Positions 46,162-56,170 are shown, counted from the first letter of the stretch. The stretch: 64,000 nucleotides of DNA from an uncultured Prevotellaceae bacterium (GCA_946617675.1 CAMOKH010000097.1:23611-87610); one strand, 5' to 3'. Translations and numbers: made by a program. Notes: generated by a model not told the origin, from the letters alone.

Positions 46162-47295
46162 ATGGAAAAAATAGACGTTGTAAAAGTCAGCAGCAAGCGC
46201 CAGCTCGACGACTTCATCGGCCTGCCTGACACCATCTACCGCGACTGTCAGCAGTACGTGCCCGACCTGGAAAGCGACACGCGCAGCCTGCTCGACCCCA
46301 AGCGGAATCCAGCCTTCGAGTTCTCAGCCATTCAGCCCTTTTTGGCCTATTGCGGCGGCAGCGCCGTAGGGCGCATCGTCGGCATCATCAACCGCAAGGC
46401 CAACGAGCGGTGGCAGACGCGCAACGTGAGGTTTGCACTCATCGAGTTCGTCGACGACCGCCGTGTCTCGGCCGCCCTGCTGCAGGCCGTCGCCGAGTGG
46501 GGACGCTCGCTGGGCATGGACCGCATAGAAGGTCCGCTGGGCATCACCGACTTCGACAAGGAGGGTATGCTCATCGAGGACTTCGACCTGACGGGAACGA
46601 TGAGCACCATCTACAATCCGCCCTACTACCACCTCCACTTAGAGGCCCTGGGCTTCGGGAAGGAGGTCGACTGGCTGCAGGTGCGCATCGAGGTGCCCCG
46701 CGAGGTGCCCGCCCGCTATGCCCGAACGGCACAGTACGCCCGTGAACAGATAGGGCTGCGCGTGGTCAAGCTGACCAACGGCCAGATTCTCCGTGGCGGC
46801 TATGGCAAGAAAGTCTTCGACCTGCTGAACACGGCCTACAGTCCGCTCTTCGGCTTCTCGCAGCTGTCGGAGCGGCAGGTCGACGACTTCCTGCGGAAGT
46901 ATCTGAGCCTGATAGACAAACGCCTCATACCCGTCGTGCTCAACGCCGAGGGCGAGGTGGTGGGCGTGGCCGTCACGATGGGCTGTCTGTCGCAGGCCAT
47001 GCGCAAGGCCCGCGGCCGTCTCTGGCCGATGGGCTGGTGGCACCTGCTCAAGGCGCTGAAGTGGCGCCGCGAGGGCAGTGCCGAGATGCTGCTCATCGCC
47101 GTGCGCCCCGACTATCAGGGTCTGGGCGTCAACGCGCTGTTCTTCGACGACCTTATACCTATATATAATCAGTTAGGGTTCCGCTGGGCCGAGACGGGGC
47201 CTCAGCTCGAAGACAACGTCCGCGAACTGTCGCAGTGGAAGCCGCTGAAGCCGCAGTACGTCAAACGCAGAAGATGTTACACTAAAAAGATATAA
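46162..47295 (+). CDS. GNAT-fold acyltransferase-like protein
   Basis: 377 residues. I see an N-terminal domain (DTIYRDCQQYVPDLESDT, RNPAFEF) and a GNAT-like C-terminal half with the acetyl/acyl-CoA loop LLIAVRPDYQGLGVNALFF at about 312-330. Members of this Bacteroidota family commonly sit beside KS/ACP genes; the acyl donor could be acyl-ACP, which is inference. The start lies 4 nt after the AraC gene and the KS gene starts 15 nt downstream. Role in the cluster: possibly attaches the finished chain to an amine. Confidence 0.7.
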   Translation: MEKIDVVKVSSKRQLDDFIGLPDTIYRDCQQYVPDLESDTRSLLDPKRNPAFEFSAIQPFLAYCGGSAVGRIVGIINRKANERWQTRNVRFALIEFVDDRRVSAALLQAVAEWGRSLGMDRIEGPLGITDFDKEGMLIEDFDLTGTMSTIYNPPYYHLHLEALGFGKEVDWLQVRIEVPREVPARYARTAQYAREQIGLRVVKLTNGQILRGGYGKKVFDLLNTAYSPLFGFSQLSERQVDDFLRKYLSLIDKRLIPVVLNAEGEVVGVAVTMGCLSQAMRKARGRLWPMGWWHLLKALKWRREGSAEMLLIAVRPDYQGLGVNALFFDDLIPIYNQLGFRWAETGPQLEDNVRELSQWKPLKPQYVKRRRCYTKKI

Positions 47296-47310
47296 ACAGA
47301 AAGAAAAGAA

Positions 47311-48531
47311 ATGCAACAAAGAGTAGTAATCACGGGAATGGGCATCTGGTCGTGCATCGGAACGACGCTCGACGAGGTGCGGCAGTCCCTGTTTGAGGGG
47401 CGCAGCGGCATCGTCTTCAGCCAGGAGCGCCGCGACGCGGGCTTCCGCTCGCCCATCTGCGGCAACGTGCCGCGCCCCGACCTAAAGAAAGTGTTGAGCC
47501 GCAACGTGCGGCAGATGATGCCCGAGGAGGCCCAGTATGCCTACATGGCCACCGTGCAGGCTCTTGAGCAGGCGCGGCTCACGCAAGACTATATCGACGC
47601 TCACGAGGTGGGCGTCATCTACGGCAACGACTCCGTGGCCGAGTCGACGATGGTGGCCATGGACAAGTTTCGGCAGGCCGGCTCGACGGCCGCCTGTGGC
47701 TCGGGAGCCATCTTCCAGTCGATGAACTCGACGGTGACGATGAACCTGGCCACGCTGTTCCACCTGAAGGGCATCAACCTGACGGCCTCGGCAGCCTGCG
47801 CCAGCGGGTCGCAGTCGCTGGGCCTGGGCTTCCTGCTCATCAAGAACGGCCTGCAGGACTGCATCGTCTGTGGCGGTGCTGAGGAGAACAATATGTACGG
47901 CATCGCATCGTTCGACGCCCTGCAGACGTTCTCAACCCGCATCGACGACCCCACGAAAGCCAGCCGACCCTTCGACCGCGACCGCGACGGGCTCGTGCCC
48001 AGCGGCGGTGCCGCCACGCTCGTCATCGAGAGCTACGACCACGCCGTGCGCCGCGGTGCGCCCATACTCGCCGAAATTCTGGGCTGGGGCTTCTCGGGCA
48101 ACGGCGACCACATCTCGACCCCCAACGTCGAGGGTCCTGCACGCTCGCTGCTGCGCTGTCTTGAGAGTGCCGGCGTCGAGCCCAGCGCCATCGGCTACGT
48201 CAACGCCCACGCCACGTCGACGCCCATCGGCGACAGCCGCGAGGCCGAGGCTATTGCCCGTGTGTTCGGCGACTACCGCGTGCCGGTGACGTCGACAAAG
48301 AGCCTGACGGGCCATGAGATGTGGATGGCCGGTGCCTCGGAAATCATCTATTCGATGCTGATGATGAAGAACGACTTCATCGGCGGTTCGCTCAACTTCG
48401 AGAATCCTGACGAGGTGACGCAGTGCATCAACGTCGTCGGCGAGACCCGCCAGCAGCACTTCGACACCTTCCTGAGCAACTCCTTCGGCTTCGGCGGCAC
48501 TAACTCGACGCTGATCATCAGGAACCTTTGA
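47311..48531 (+). CDS. Beta-ketoacyl-ACP synthase (FabF/KAS II-type)
   Basis: 406 residues. Condensing enzyme with the full Cys-His-His triad: ASAACASGSQS (Cys at about 165), NAHATSTPIGD (about 300) and TKSLTGHEMWMAGAS (about 335). It is a single KS without a chain-length-factor partner. It would elongate a chain on the adjacent ACP. It belongs to the cluster rather than to housekeeping fatty-acid synthesis, given its neighbours (ACP, dehydratase-like, exporter, FabG). Confidence 0.9.
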   Translation: MQQRVVITGMGIWSCIGTTLDEVRQSLFEGRSGIVFSQERRDAGFRSPICGNVPRPDLKKVLSRNVRQMMPEEAQYAYMATVQALEQARLTQDYIDAHEVGVIYGNDSVAESTMVAMDKFRQAGSTAACGSGAIFQSMNSTVTMNLATLFHLKGINLTASAACASGSQSLGLGFLLIKNGLQDCIVCGGAEENNMYGIASFDALQTFSTRIDDPTKASRPFDRDRDGLVPSGGAATLVIESYDHAVRRGAPILAEILGWGFSGNGDHISTPNVEGPARSLLRCLESAGVEPSAIGYVNAHATSTPIGDSREAEAIARVFGDYRVPVTSTKSLTGHEMWMAGASEIIYSMLMMKNDFIGGSLNFENPDEVTQCINVVGETRQQHFDTFLSNSFGFGGTNSTLIIRNL

Positions 48532-48579
48532 CACATCGAAACATCGAAACATCAGAATAACAACAAAACAACGAAAGCA

Positions 48580-48822
48580 ATGACAAGAGAAGACATTATC
48601 GCAAAAGTGAACAGCCTGCTGGCTGAAGAGTTTGAAATCGACGAGAGCGAGTTCGCCCCCGAAGCTAACCTGAAAGAGACGCTCCAGCTCGACAGTATCA
48701 ACCTTGTTGACCTCATCGCCCTGGTGCAGTTCAACTACAAGATTACCATCCCCGTAGAGGACCTGAAGAAGATTCAGACCTTCAACAACCTCTATGACTA
48801 CATTGAGGAGCACCAGAGTTGA
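48580..48822 (+). CDS. Acyl carrier protein
   Basis: 80 residues, acidic, four-helix ACP. The phosphopantetheine serine is Ser39 in LQLDSINLVDL (DSI instead of the usual DSL). The C-terminal helix is NNLYDYIEEHQS. The stop overlaps the TTG start of the dehydratase-like gene. Dedicated carrier for the KS upstream. Confidence 0.92.
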   Translation: MTREDIIAKVNSLLAEEFEIDESEFAPEANLKETLQLDSINLVDLIALVQFNYKITIPVEDLKKIQTFNNLYDYIEEHQS

Positions 48823-49235
48823 AAGGCTACGACATTGAACGGCTGATACCACAGCGCTACCCGTTCGTCATGGTAGACCAGGTGGAGGTGCTGGGCGACA
48901 ACAGCGCCGCCACCACGCTGGCCGTGCGGGCCGACAACTACTTCATGCTGCCCGACGGCACACTGGCCGAGACGGGACTCATAGAGCACATCGCACAGTC
49001 GTGTTCGGCCCTGGCAGGCTGGCAGGCACTCGGACAGGCGGCCCAGGCCCCGCCGGTTGGCATCATCGGCGAGGTCAGGCACTTCGTCTGTCACCGTCGG
49101 CCCTGCGCCGGCGAGTGTGTCGCCACCACCGTGACCTTCGACATGACCTTTGGCAGTGTAACCCTGGCTACCGGCAAGTCGTTTGTCGGCGATGAGCCGA
49201 TAGCCGAAATCAGTCTGAAAATATTCATGCAATGA
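48819..49235 (+). CDS. FabZ/ApeP-like hotdog dehydratase with altered active-site His
   Basis: 138 residues. Start is TTG (48819-48821) inside the ACP stop (TTGA), indicating coupling; the first residues MKGYDIERLIPQRYPFVMVD align with FabZ LPHRYPFLLVD. The catalytic His of FabZ is replaced by Gln12, while the partner Glu is kept in GLIEHIAQSCSA. A conserved Bacteroidota subgroup with PQR/PQ(x)PF is known to me, so it may bind rather than dehydrate or may use other residues. Followed by ATGA overlap with the MMPL gene. Confidence 0.8.
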   Translation: MKGYDIERLIPQRYPFVMVDQVEVLGDNSAATTLAVRADNYFMLPDGTLAETGLIEHIAQSCSALAGWQALGQAAQAPPVGIIGEVRHFVCHRRPCAGECVATTVTFDMTFGSVTLATGKSFVGDEPIAEISLKIFMQ

Positions 49236-51655
49236 CCAACCTGTTTATCCGTCTGGCCCGCTACTTCGGTCGCCACAGGGCCGTCTGCTGGCTGTCGATG
49301 GCAGCCCTGTTTGCCGTGCTGGGCTATTTTGCCGCCCAGATTCACTTAGAGGAGGACATCAACAAGCTGATGCCCTCGTCGAAGAACGCCGACGGCACGA
49401 CGAAGCTCGCCTTTGCCGACCTGAAGATTAAGGACAAGGTGTTCCTGACGTTCGAGGGGGCCGACGCCGAGACACTTGGCCAGACGTGCGACGCCTTCGT
49501 CGAGGCACTGCTGGCCGCCGACTCGGCGACCCACGCCGTCGGCGACGTCTTCTACCGGTTAGACGACGACCTGCTGCCCGACGCCATCGACTACGTGTCG
49601 GCCCATCTGGCAGCCTATATCGACACGACGGCCTACGCCCGCTTCGACACCCTGCTGACCCGCGAGCACATGGCGGCGCAGATGCTGCAGAACCGCGACG
49701 ACCTGACGGGTGAGTTCGGCGAGATGTTTCCCGAGCTGATACAGCTCGACCCGCTGGGCATGCGCACGGTGCTCGCCGAGCAGCTGCCGCTGGCCCAGGG
49801 GCAGTACACGACCGTCGATGGCCACTTCTTCGTGCCTGACTCCACCGTCTGCATTGCCTTCATCACGCCCCGCTACTCGTCGACCAACACGGGCCAGGGG
49901 TCGGCGCTGTTTGAGACCATCAACACGCTGACCGGGCAGTTTGCCGCCACCCAGCCCGACGTGCGCATCAGCTACCACGGCACGCCGGCCAGCGGATATT
50001 ACAACTCCACGCAGATTAAGCACGACCTGACCACCACCATAGCCGGGGCACTGCTGCTCGTGCTGGCGCTGCTCGTTGCGAGCTTCCGCCGCTGGGACAC
50101 CGCCCCCCTGCTGCTCCTGCCCGTGGCCTTCGGCACGCTGTTCGGACTGGCTGTCATGTACTGGCTCAAGGGCGAGTTCTCGCTGCTGGCACTGGGCATT
50201 GGCGGCGTCGTGCTCGGCGTGGCCATGAGCTACGTGCTCCACGTGCTGACCCACCACCGCTACGTCGGCGATACCGAGCAGTTGCTGCGCGACCAGGTGA
50301 AGCCCGTACTGCTGGGCTGCATCACCACCATCGGAAGTTTCGCCGGACTGCTCTTCGTCAATACCGACCTGCTGCGCGACTTCGGACTCTTTGCCGCCTT
50401 TGCCATTCTCGGCACGACGCTCTTCTCGCTGGTTTACCTGCCGCAGATGCTCGCTCCGGCGGTGCGTCCGCTGCCGGCCTTCCTCGACCGCGTCGTCGGC
50501 TATCCCTTCGACCGCAAGCGACCGCTGATAGCCGCCATCCTGGCACTGACGCTCGTCGGCGTCGGCGCCTATCTTGCCGGCGGCACCCACTTCGACGCCG
50601 ACATGCACAACCTGGGCTATGAGGCCGAGATTACCAAGCACTCCGAGGACCTGCTCCGCGAGAAGACCTACACCGGCGACAAGACCAAGTACTTTGCCAG
50701 TCAGGGGCGCACCATGGAGGAGGCTATAGAAAGTTTCAAATTACTCGACCGCAAGCTCGACTCACTGCAGCGCATCGGACTGGTGAAGGGCTACACACGC
50801 ACCAACCAGCTGCTCGTGCCGCTCAGCGTGCAACGACAGCGTATCGAGGCCTGGCACCGTTTCTGGACATCAGAGCGGCTGGCCACTGTCCGCCGACTCA
50901 TCGGCGAGACGGCACCACAGGCCGGACTGCGCCCCGAAGCTTTCGCCTCCTTCTTTGACGCCGCCACCGCCGACTACCAGCCCGACCCGCTCTACAAGGC
51001 GGGCATCGTGCCCGAGGGCTATCTCTCGACGCTCACCGAGCAGTCGTATGGCGGCGACTACCTGGTGTTTACCGCCGTACGCTGCGCCAACGACTCAGTG
51101 CGCAGCAGCGACAGCGACTATATGCGCATCTGCGACGCCATCGCCAGCGACCCTCATCTGCTGGTGCTCGACACCTATTATTATACCACCGACACGCTGC
51201 TGCAGATGAGCCGCGACTTTGACACCCTGCAGTGGCTGTCAATGGCCTTCGTCTTCGTGGTGCTGCTGGTGTCGTTCCGCTTCAACTGGCGCTACACGCT
51301 GTTAGGCTTTGCGCCCATCCTGCTCAGCTGGCTTGTCGTACTGGGCGTGATGAATCTGTTCGGCGTGCAGTTCAACCTTATCAGTATCATCATCTCGACC
51401 TTCATCTTCGGCATCGGTGTCGACTACAGCATCTTCGTGATGAACGGACTGACGCAGGGCAACCTGCAGTACCACAAGACAGCCGTGCTGCTCTCAGCCG
51501 TCATCCTGGTGGTCACCGTCAGCAGCCTGCTCATGGCTCGCCATCCGGCCATTCGCAGCGTCGGCTTCTCGACGCTCGTCGGCCTGCTCTCTGCCGTCGT
51601 CCTGTCCTACGTGCTGCAGCCCGCCGTATGGAGGCTCATCCACAGAAAATCGTAA
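49232..51655 (+). CDS. MMPL/RND-family lipid exporter
   Basis: 807 residues. Two halves, each with one helix, a large periplasmic domain and five helices; hydrophobic blocks at about 17-35, 265-300, 320-345, 650-680 and 700-800. The MMPL proton-relay type motif is visible as FGIGVDYSIFVMNG. It probably moves the product of the KS/ACP cluster across the inner membrane, with the LolA-like protein as periplasmic carrier. Translation is coupled to the dehydratase-like gene. The last two codons lie within a heptanucleotide array. Confidence 0.88.
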   Translation: MTNLFIRLARYFGRHRAVCWLSMAALFAVLGYFAAQIHLEEDINKLMPSSKNADGTTKLAFADLKIKDKVFLTFEGADAETLGQTCDAFVEALLAADSATHAVGDVFYRLDDDLLPDAIDYVSAHLAAYIDTTAYARFDTLLTREHMAAQMLQNRDDLTGEFGEMFPELIQLDPLGMRTVLAEQLPLAQGQYTTVDGHFFVPDSTVCIAFITPRYSSTNTGQGSALFETINTLTGQFAATQPDVRISYHGTPASGYYNSTQIKHDLTTTIAGALLLVLALLVASFRRWDTAPLLLLPVAFGTLFGLAVMYWLKGEFSLLALGIGGVVLGVAMSYVLHVLTHHRYVGDTEQLLRDQVKPVLLGCITTIGSFAGLLFVNTDLLRDFGLFAAFAILGTTLFSLVYLPQMLAPAVRPLPAFLDRVVGYPFDRKRPLIAAILALTLVGVGAYLAGGTHFDADMHNLGYEAEITKHSEDLLREKTYTGDKTKYFASQGRTMEEAIESFKLLDRKLDSLQRIGLVKGYTRTNQLLVPLSVQRQRIEAWHRFWTSERLATVRRLIGETAPQAGLRPEAFASFFDAATADYQPDPLYKAGIVPEGYLSTLTEQSYGGDYLVFTAVRCANDSVRSSDSDYMRICDAIASDPHLLVLDTYYYTTDTLLQMSRDFDTLQWLSMAFVFVVLLVSFRFNWRYTLLGFAPILLSWLVVLGVMNLFGVQFNLISIIISTFIFGIGVDYSIFVMNGLTQGNLQYHKTAVLLSAVILVVTVSSLLMARHPAIRSVGFSTLVGLLSAVVLSYVLQPAVWRLIHRKS

Positions 51656-51720
51656 GTCGTCAATCGTCAATCGAAAATCGTCAATCGAAAATCGTCAATC
51701 GAAAATCGTAAATCGTAAAT
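51645..51720. repeat. Heptanucleotide array between MMPL and FAD genes
   Basis: About eleven 7-nt units (GTCAATC, GAAAATC, GTAAATC, GTAAGTC) from the last codons of the MMPL gene to the ATG of the next. It forms the whole intergenic gap. Confidence 0.85.
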
Positions 51721-53025
51721 ATGTATGATGTCATCATTATAGGAAGCGGATTCGGCGGACTGGTCTGTGCCCACCAGCTGGCACAGGCGGGGCGGCGCGT
51801 CCTGGTGCTCGAGGCCCACTGGCAACCCGGAGGCTGTCTGCAGAGCTATCAGCGCAAGGGCCACACCTTCGACACCGGACTGCACTATATCGGCGGACTC
51901 GGCGAGGGCGAGCCGCTGCACGACATCTTCCGGCGTCTCGGCCTGCTCAGGCTGCCCTGGCAGCGCCTCGACCCCGACGGCTTCGACCGCATCACCATCG
52001 GCGACCGGACCTTCAGGCTGGCTGAGGGCTTCGACCGCTTTGCCGACGCGCTGGCCGACGAGTTTCCCCGTCAGCGGCAGGCGTTGCAGCGCTACACCGA
52101 CATGCTGCAGGGCCCTGACCCTGACCCCACGGTCAACGCCTGGCAGTGGCTCAACCAGAACTTCGACGACCCGCTGCTCGTCGACGTGCTCTCGGGCTCC
52201 TGCCTCAAGACCGAGCTGCGGCGCGAGTCGCTGCCCCTCTTCGCCTTTGCCCACAGCCAGAAAAGCTACATACAGAGCAGCTGGCGACTGCGCGGCGACA
52301 GCAGTCTCATCGTCAGCTCGCTGGTCGGCGACATACGCCGCATGGGCGGCGAGGTGGTCTGCCGGGCCGAGGTGGTGCAGCTCGTCGGCCACGACGGCCG
52401 CCTCACCGCTGCCCGCTGCAGCAACGGCGAGGTCTACGAGGGCTCGTGGTTCGTCAGCGACATCCACCCTGCCAGCGCGCTGGCCCTGGTCGCCGACGAG
52501 CGCATACAGCGGAGCATGTTCCGCCGTCAGCTGGCCATGCTTCAGAACACCTACGGCCTATACACCCACTCGCTGGTGCTGAAGCCTGGCGCACTGCCTT
52601 ACTTCAACCACAACAAGTTCGTCTATCGTGGCGGCAGTCCGTGGGACGAGGCCACGGAGCGCGTGATGCTGAGTTGTCGCGTGCCTGACGGCGATTCCAC
52701 CGGTGCGCTGCTCTTAGACCTGCTCACGCCCTCGTCAGCCGACCCAACGGCGCTGGCCGAGACGGTCGTGCCGGGACTGCGCGATATGGTGAGCGAACGG
52801 TATGTCAGCACGCCGCTGACGTGGCAGCGCTTCACGCGGACGCCCGGCGGCTCGGCCTACGGCATACGCAAGGACAGCCGCCAGCCGCTGCTCACCATAC
52901 TCTCGCCGCGGACACCCGTGGCCAACCTGCTGCTGACGGGGCAGAACGTCGTGCTCCACGGTCTGGAGGGCGTGGCCATGACGGCGCTGCAGACTATCGG
53001 TATCGTGTTAAATGGAAAAACGTGA
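51721..53025 (+). CDS. FAD-dependent oxidoreductase, phytoene-desaturase-like
   Basis: 434 residues. N-terminal dinucleotide-binding IIIGSGFGGLVCAHQLAQAG with VLVLEAHWQPGG (quoted apart) typical of the CrtI/retinol-saturase family; C-terminal LLLTGQNVVLHGLEGVAMTAL closes the FAD site. No signal peptide. In polyene and carotenoid-like pathways such enzymes desaturate or saturate isolated double bonds; here it could act on the KS-derived chain. The ATG follows a heptanucleotide array with no ordinary leader. Confidence 0.85.
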   Translation: MYDVIIIGSGFGGLVCAHQLAQAGRRVLVLEAHWQPGGCLQSYQRKGHTFDTGLHYIGGLGEGEPLHDIFRRLGLLRLPWQRLDPDGFDRITIGDRTFRLAEGFDRFADALADEFPRQRQALQRYTDMLQGPDPDPTVNAWQWLNQNFDDPLLVDVLSGSCLKTELRRESLPLFAFAHSQKSYIQSSWRLRGDSSLIVSSLVGDIRRMGGEVVCRAEVVQLVGHDGRLTAARCSNGEVYEGSWFVSDIHPASALALVADERIQRSMFRRQLAMLQNTYGLYTHSLVLKPGALPYFNHNKFVYRGGSPWDEATERVMLSCRVPDGDSTGALLLDLLTPSSADPTALAETVVPGLRDMVSERYVSTPLTWQRFTRTPGGSAYGIRKDSRQPLLTILSPRTPVANLLLTGQNVVLHGLEGVAMTALQTIGIVLNGKT

Positions 53026-53053
53026 AAAGAATAACATTAAATCGTAAACACTC

Positions 53054-53773
53054 ATGAGATATGCTTTAGTAACAGGAGGCAGCCGCGGCATAGGCCGGGC
53101 CGTTGCCGTGAGACTGGCCCGCGAGGGCTACCACGTTCTGATAAACTATGCCACCAACGAGGCCGAGGCGCAGCAGACGCTGCAGCTCTGCGGCGGACAG
53201 GGCGAACTGCTGCCCTTCGACGTCAGTGACAGTCGGCAGACGCGCGACGCCCTGGCACGCTGGCAGGACAGCCACGACGGTGAGTATATCGCCGTTGTCG
53301 TCAATAACGCCGGCATACGCCGCGACAGTGTGATGGCCCTGATGGCCGAGGCCGACTGGCACCGCGTGCTCGACATCACGCTGTCGGGGTTCTACAACGT
53401 CACGCAGCCGCTGCTGCCCGCCATGCAGCTCCATAAGTTCGGGCGCATCGTCAACATGGCCAGCGTCAGCGGACTGAAGGGCTTGCCCGGGCAGACCAAC
53501 TACTCGGCAGCCAAGGGCGGCATCATCGCCGCCACCAAGGCTCTGGCCCAGGAGGTGGCGCGCCGGGGCATCACCGTCAACGCCGTCGCCCCGGGCTTCA
53601 TCCGTACCGACATGACCGAGGGCCTCGACGAGGCCGAGCTGAAGAAGCTCATACCCATGGGCCGTTTCGGTAAGCCCGAGGAGGTGGCCGATGCCGTCGC
53701 CTTCCTCGCTTCCGAGCAGGCCGGCTACATTACAGGTAACGTTTTATCAATCAACGGAGGACTATACACATGA
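53054..53773 (+). CDS. fabG: 3-oxoacyl-ACP reductase (SDR)
   Basis: 239 residues. Rossmann start VTGGSRGIGRAVA, NNAGIRRDSVM, catalytic Ser-Tyr-Lys with NMASVSGLKGLPGQTNYSAAKGG (Tyr at about 152, Lys at about 156), and C-terminal GNVLSINGGLYT. Reduces 3-oxoacyl-ACP made by the KS. It overlaps the LolA-like gene by ATGA. Cluster-specific copy likely; housekeeping fabG is presumably elsewhere. Confidence 0.92.
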   Translation: MRYALVTGGSRGIGRAVAVRLAREGYHVLINYATNEAEAQQTLQLCGGQGELLPFDVSDSRQTRDALARWQDSHDGEYIAVVVNNAGIRRDSVMALMAEADWHRVLDITLSGFYNVTQPLLPAMQLHKFGRIVNMASVSGLKGLPGQTNYSAAKGGIIAATKALAQEVARRGITVNAVAPGFIRTDMTEGLDEAELKKLIPMGRFGKPEEVADAVAFLASEQAGYITGNVLSINGGLYT

Positions 53774-54264
53774 AAAGACTCATCATCCTTTTAGCGTTCG
53801 TCATTTGCCAGGTGTCGTTGAGCGTAGCGCAGACCGTCACCCGCACACAGCACCGCGCAGCCGTCACGAAGGACGCCGTGACCACCGGCTCGATGACCAT
53901 CCGCAAGCCCGGCTACATCAGCATAGCCACCGACGGCGGCAAGGAACTGCTCATCATGGACGACACGAAGTTCACCATGACCCTGGGCGGTAAGAAGCAC
54001 ACCACCGACAGCCGGAAGAACGCCCAGTTTGCCACTTTCCACACGGTGCTGAAGGCCGTCATCAACAACCAGCCCATCCCTGCGGGCGACGACCTGACCG
54101 TCAGCGACAAGAACGGGCTGAAGACCATCACCATCACGCCCGAGAAGAAGCGACGCCAGCTCTTCACCTCGTTCGTGCTCGTCGTCGACGCCAAGACCTC
54201 GGCCATCCGTCAGCTGCGCATGAACGGACGAGGCGGCGACTATACCGAGTACAAGATGAAGTGA
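53770..54264 (+). CDS. LolA-like periplasmic lipid carrier
   Basis: 164 residues. Signal peptide MKRLIILLAFVICQVSLSVAQ followed by beta strands forming a half-barrel: GSMTIRKPGYISIAT, ELLIMDDTKFTMTLGG, TITITPEKKRRQLFTSFVLVVD. This pattern is typical of LolA-fold proteins found at the ends of aryl-polyene and related lipid clusters, where they carry the product across the periplasm. It is the last gene of the cluster. The LolA call is from strand pattern and context. Confidence 0.75.
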   Translation: MKRLIILLAFVICQVSLSVAQTVTRTQHRAAVTKDAVTTGSMTIRKPGYISIATDGGKELLIMDDTKFTMTLGGKKHTTDSRKNAQFATFHTVLKAVINNQPIPAGDDLTVSDKNGLKTITITPEKKRRQLFTSFVLVVDAKTSAIRQLRMNGRGGDYTEYKMK

Positions 54265-54326
54265 CGACAATTGACGGCTATTTGAAAAAACTCGGCCAAA
54301 TTGTTGGCTGTTTGCAGAAAAAGACT

Positions 54327-54334
54327 TACTTTTG
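54327..54334 (+). promoter_or_regulatory. -7 box (TACTTTTG) for ilvD
   Basis: TACTTTTGCAAGG, 29 nt before the ilvD start at 54364. Confidence 0.65.
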
Positions 54335-54363
54335 CAAGGTCTAAGCAAATATTTTACGTCTTT

Positions 54364-56166
54364 ATGAAGCATCAGTTACGCAGTGCCGTGTGCACAGAAG
54401 GCCGCCGCATGGCGGGAGCCCGCGCCCTTTGGGTGGCTACGGGCATGAAGCAGGAACAGTTTGGCAAGCCCATCATTGCCATCGTCAATTCGTTTACACA
54501 GTTCGTACCAGGACATACTCATCTGCACGAGATTGGTCAAATCGTACGCGAGGAAATCGAGCGCATGGGCTGCTATGCCGCTGAGTTCAACACCATAGCC
54601 ATCGACGACGGCATCGCCATGGGCCACGACGGCATGCTCTACTCGCTGCCCTCACGCGACATCATTGCCGACTCGGTGGAATACATGGTCAACGCCCACA
54701 AGGCCGACGCCATGATCTGCATCTCGAACTGCGACAAGGTGACGCCAGGCATGCTCATGGCCTCGATGCGTCTGAACATTCCTACCGTCTTCTGCAGCGG
54801 AGGCCCAATGGAGGCCGGACGCTGGCGCGGCGAGAATGCCGACCTGATAACGGCTATGGTGAAGGGTGCCGACCCCACCGTCAGCGACGAGGAACTCAAC
54901 CAGATTGAGCAGTGCGCCTGTCCCGGCTGCGGCTCCTGCTCGGGCATGTTTACGGCCAACTCAATGAACTCGCTGACCGAGGCCATCGGACTGTCGCTGC
55001 CCGGCAACGGCACCATTCTGGCCACCCATACCAACCGTGTAGAACTGTTCCGCCAGGCCGCTCGCCAGGTGGTGAAGAATGCGCTGGCCTACTACGAGCA
55101 GGGCGACGAGAGCGTGCTGCCCCGCTCGATAGCCACCCGCCAGGCTTTCCTCAACGCCATGACGCTCGACATCGCCATGGGCGGATCTACCAACACCGTG
55201 CTCCACCTGCTGGCCGTGGCACAGGAGGCAGGTGTCGACTTCACCATGAGCGACATCGACCGCCTCAGCCGTCAGACGCCCTGCCTCTGCAAGCTGGCTC
55301 CCAACACCCAGAAGTACTCGGTTCAGGAGTGTGGCCGCGCCGGCGGCATACTCGGTATCCTGAACGAGCTGAGCAAAGGCGGCCTGATCGACGGTTCGGC
55401 CCGCCGCGTTGACGGGCTGACGCTGGGCGAGGCCATGCGTAAGTATAGCATCGTCGACGGCGACATCGATGCTGAGGCCAACCGCATCTACCAGAGTGCC
55501 CCCGCCGGACGATTCTCGACGAAGATGGGCTCGCAGTCGGCAGAGTGGGGGACACTCGACACCGACCGCGCCAACGGCTGCATACGCGACATCGCTCACG
55601 CCTACACCAAGGACGGCGGACTGGCCGTGCTCTTCGGCAATATCGCCCAGGACGGCTGCGTCGTCAAGACGGCCGGCGTCGACGAGTCGCTGTGGCACTT
55701 CGAGGGCCCCGCCGTGGTGTTCGATTCTCAGGAGGACGCCTGCGAGGGCATTCTCGGCGGCCGCGTGAAGAGCGGCGACTGCGTGGTCATCACCCACGAA
55801 GGCCCGAAGGGTGGCCCCGGCATGCAGGAGATGCTCTATCCCACCTCGTATATCAAGTCGATGCACTTAGGCAAGGAGTGCGCCCTGATTACCGACGGCC
55901 GCTTCTCGGGCGGCACGAGCGGCCTCTCCATCGGCCACATCTCGCCCGAGGCTGCCAACGGCGGCAACATCGGTAAGGTGAAGGACGGCGACATCATCGT
56001 CATCGACATCCCCTCGCGCACAATCAGCGTGAAGCTCAGCGACGAGGAACTGGCCGTCCGTCCCCAGCAGCCGTTGAAGCGCAACCGCCAGGTGTCGAAG
56101 GCCCTGCGTGCCTACGCCCAAAGCGTCAGCTCGGCCGACAAGGGCGGCGTCCGCGTGATAGAGTAA
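54364..56166 (+). CDS. ilvD: Dihydroxy-acid dehydratase
   Basis: 600 residues from [16 protein letters not shown] (the track start lies before the promoter). Fe-S enzyme of valine, leucine and isoleucine synthesis. Cluster cysteines in [12 protein letters not shown] at about 120 and [17 protein letters not shown] at about 190; late motifs [22 protein letters not shown] and [11 protein letters not shown]. It is alone here, without other ilv genes in the window. Confidence 0.97.
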   Translation: MKHQLRSAVCTEGRRMAGARALWVATGMKQEQFGKPIIAIVNSFTQFVPGHTHLHEIGQIVREEIERMGCYAAEFNTIAIDDGIAMGHDGMLYSLPSRDIIADSVEYMVNAHKADAMICISNCDKVTPGMLMASMRLNIPTVFCSGGPMEAGRWRGENADLITAMVKGADPTVSDEELNQIEQCACPGCGSCSGMFTANSMNSLTEAIGLSLPGNGTILATHTNRVELFRQAARQVVKNALAYYEQGDESVLPRSIATRQAFLNAMTLDIAMGGSTNTVLHLLAVAQEAGVDFTMSDIDRLSRQTPCLCKLAPNTQKYSVQECGRAGGILGILNELSKGGLIDGSARRVDGLTLGEAMRKYSIVDGDIDAEANRIYQSAPAGRFSTKMGSQSAEWGTLDTDRANGCIRDIAHAYTKDGGLAVLFGNIAQDGCVVKTAGVDESLWHFEGPAVVFDSQEDACEGILGGRVKSGDCVVITHEGPKGGPGMQEMLYPTSYIKSMHLGKECALITDGRFSGGTSGLSIGHISPEAANGGNIGKVKDGDIIVIDIPSRTISVKLSDEELAVRPQQPLKRNRQVSKALRAYAQSVSSADKGGVRVIE

Positions 56167-56170
56167 GACC

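Noticed and set aside
54301-54363. Upstream extension of ilvD from the track start
   Set aside because: It would place the start ahead of the TACTTTTG promoter box; MKHQLRSA is the family-typical N-terminus.
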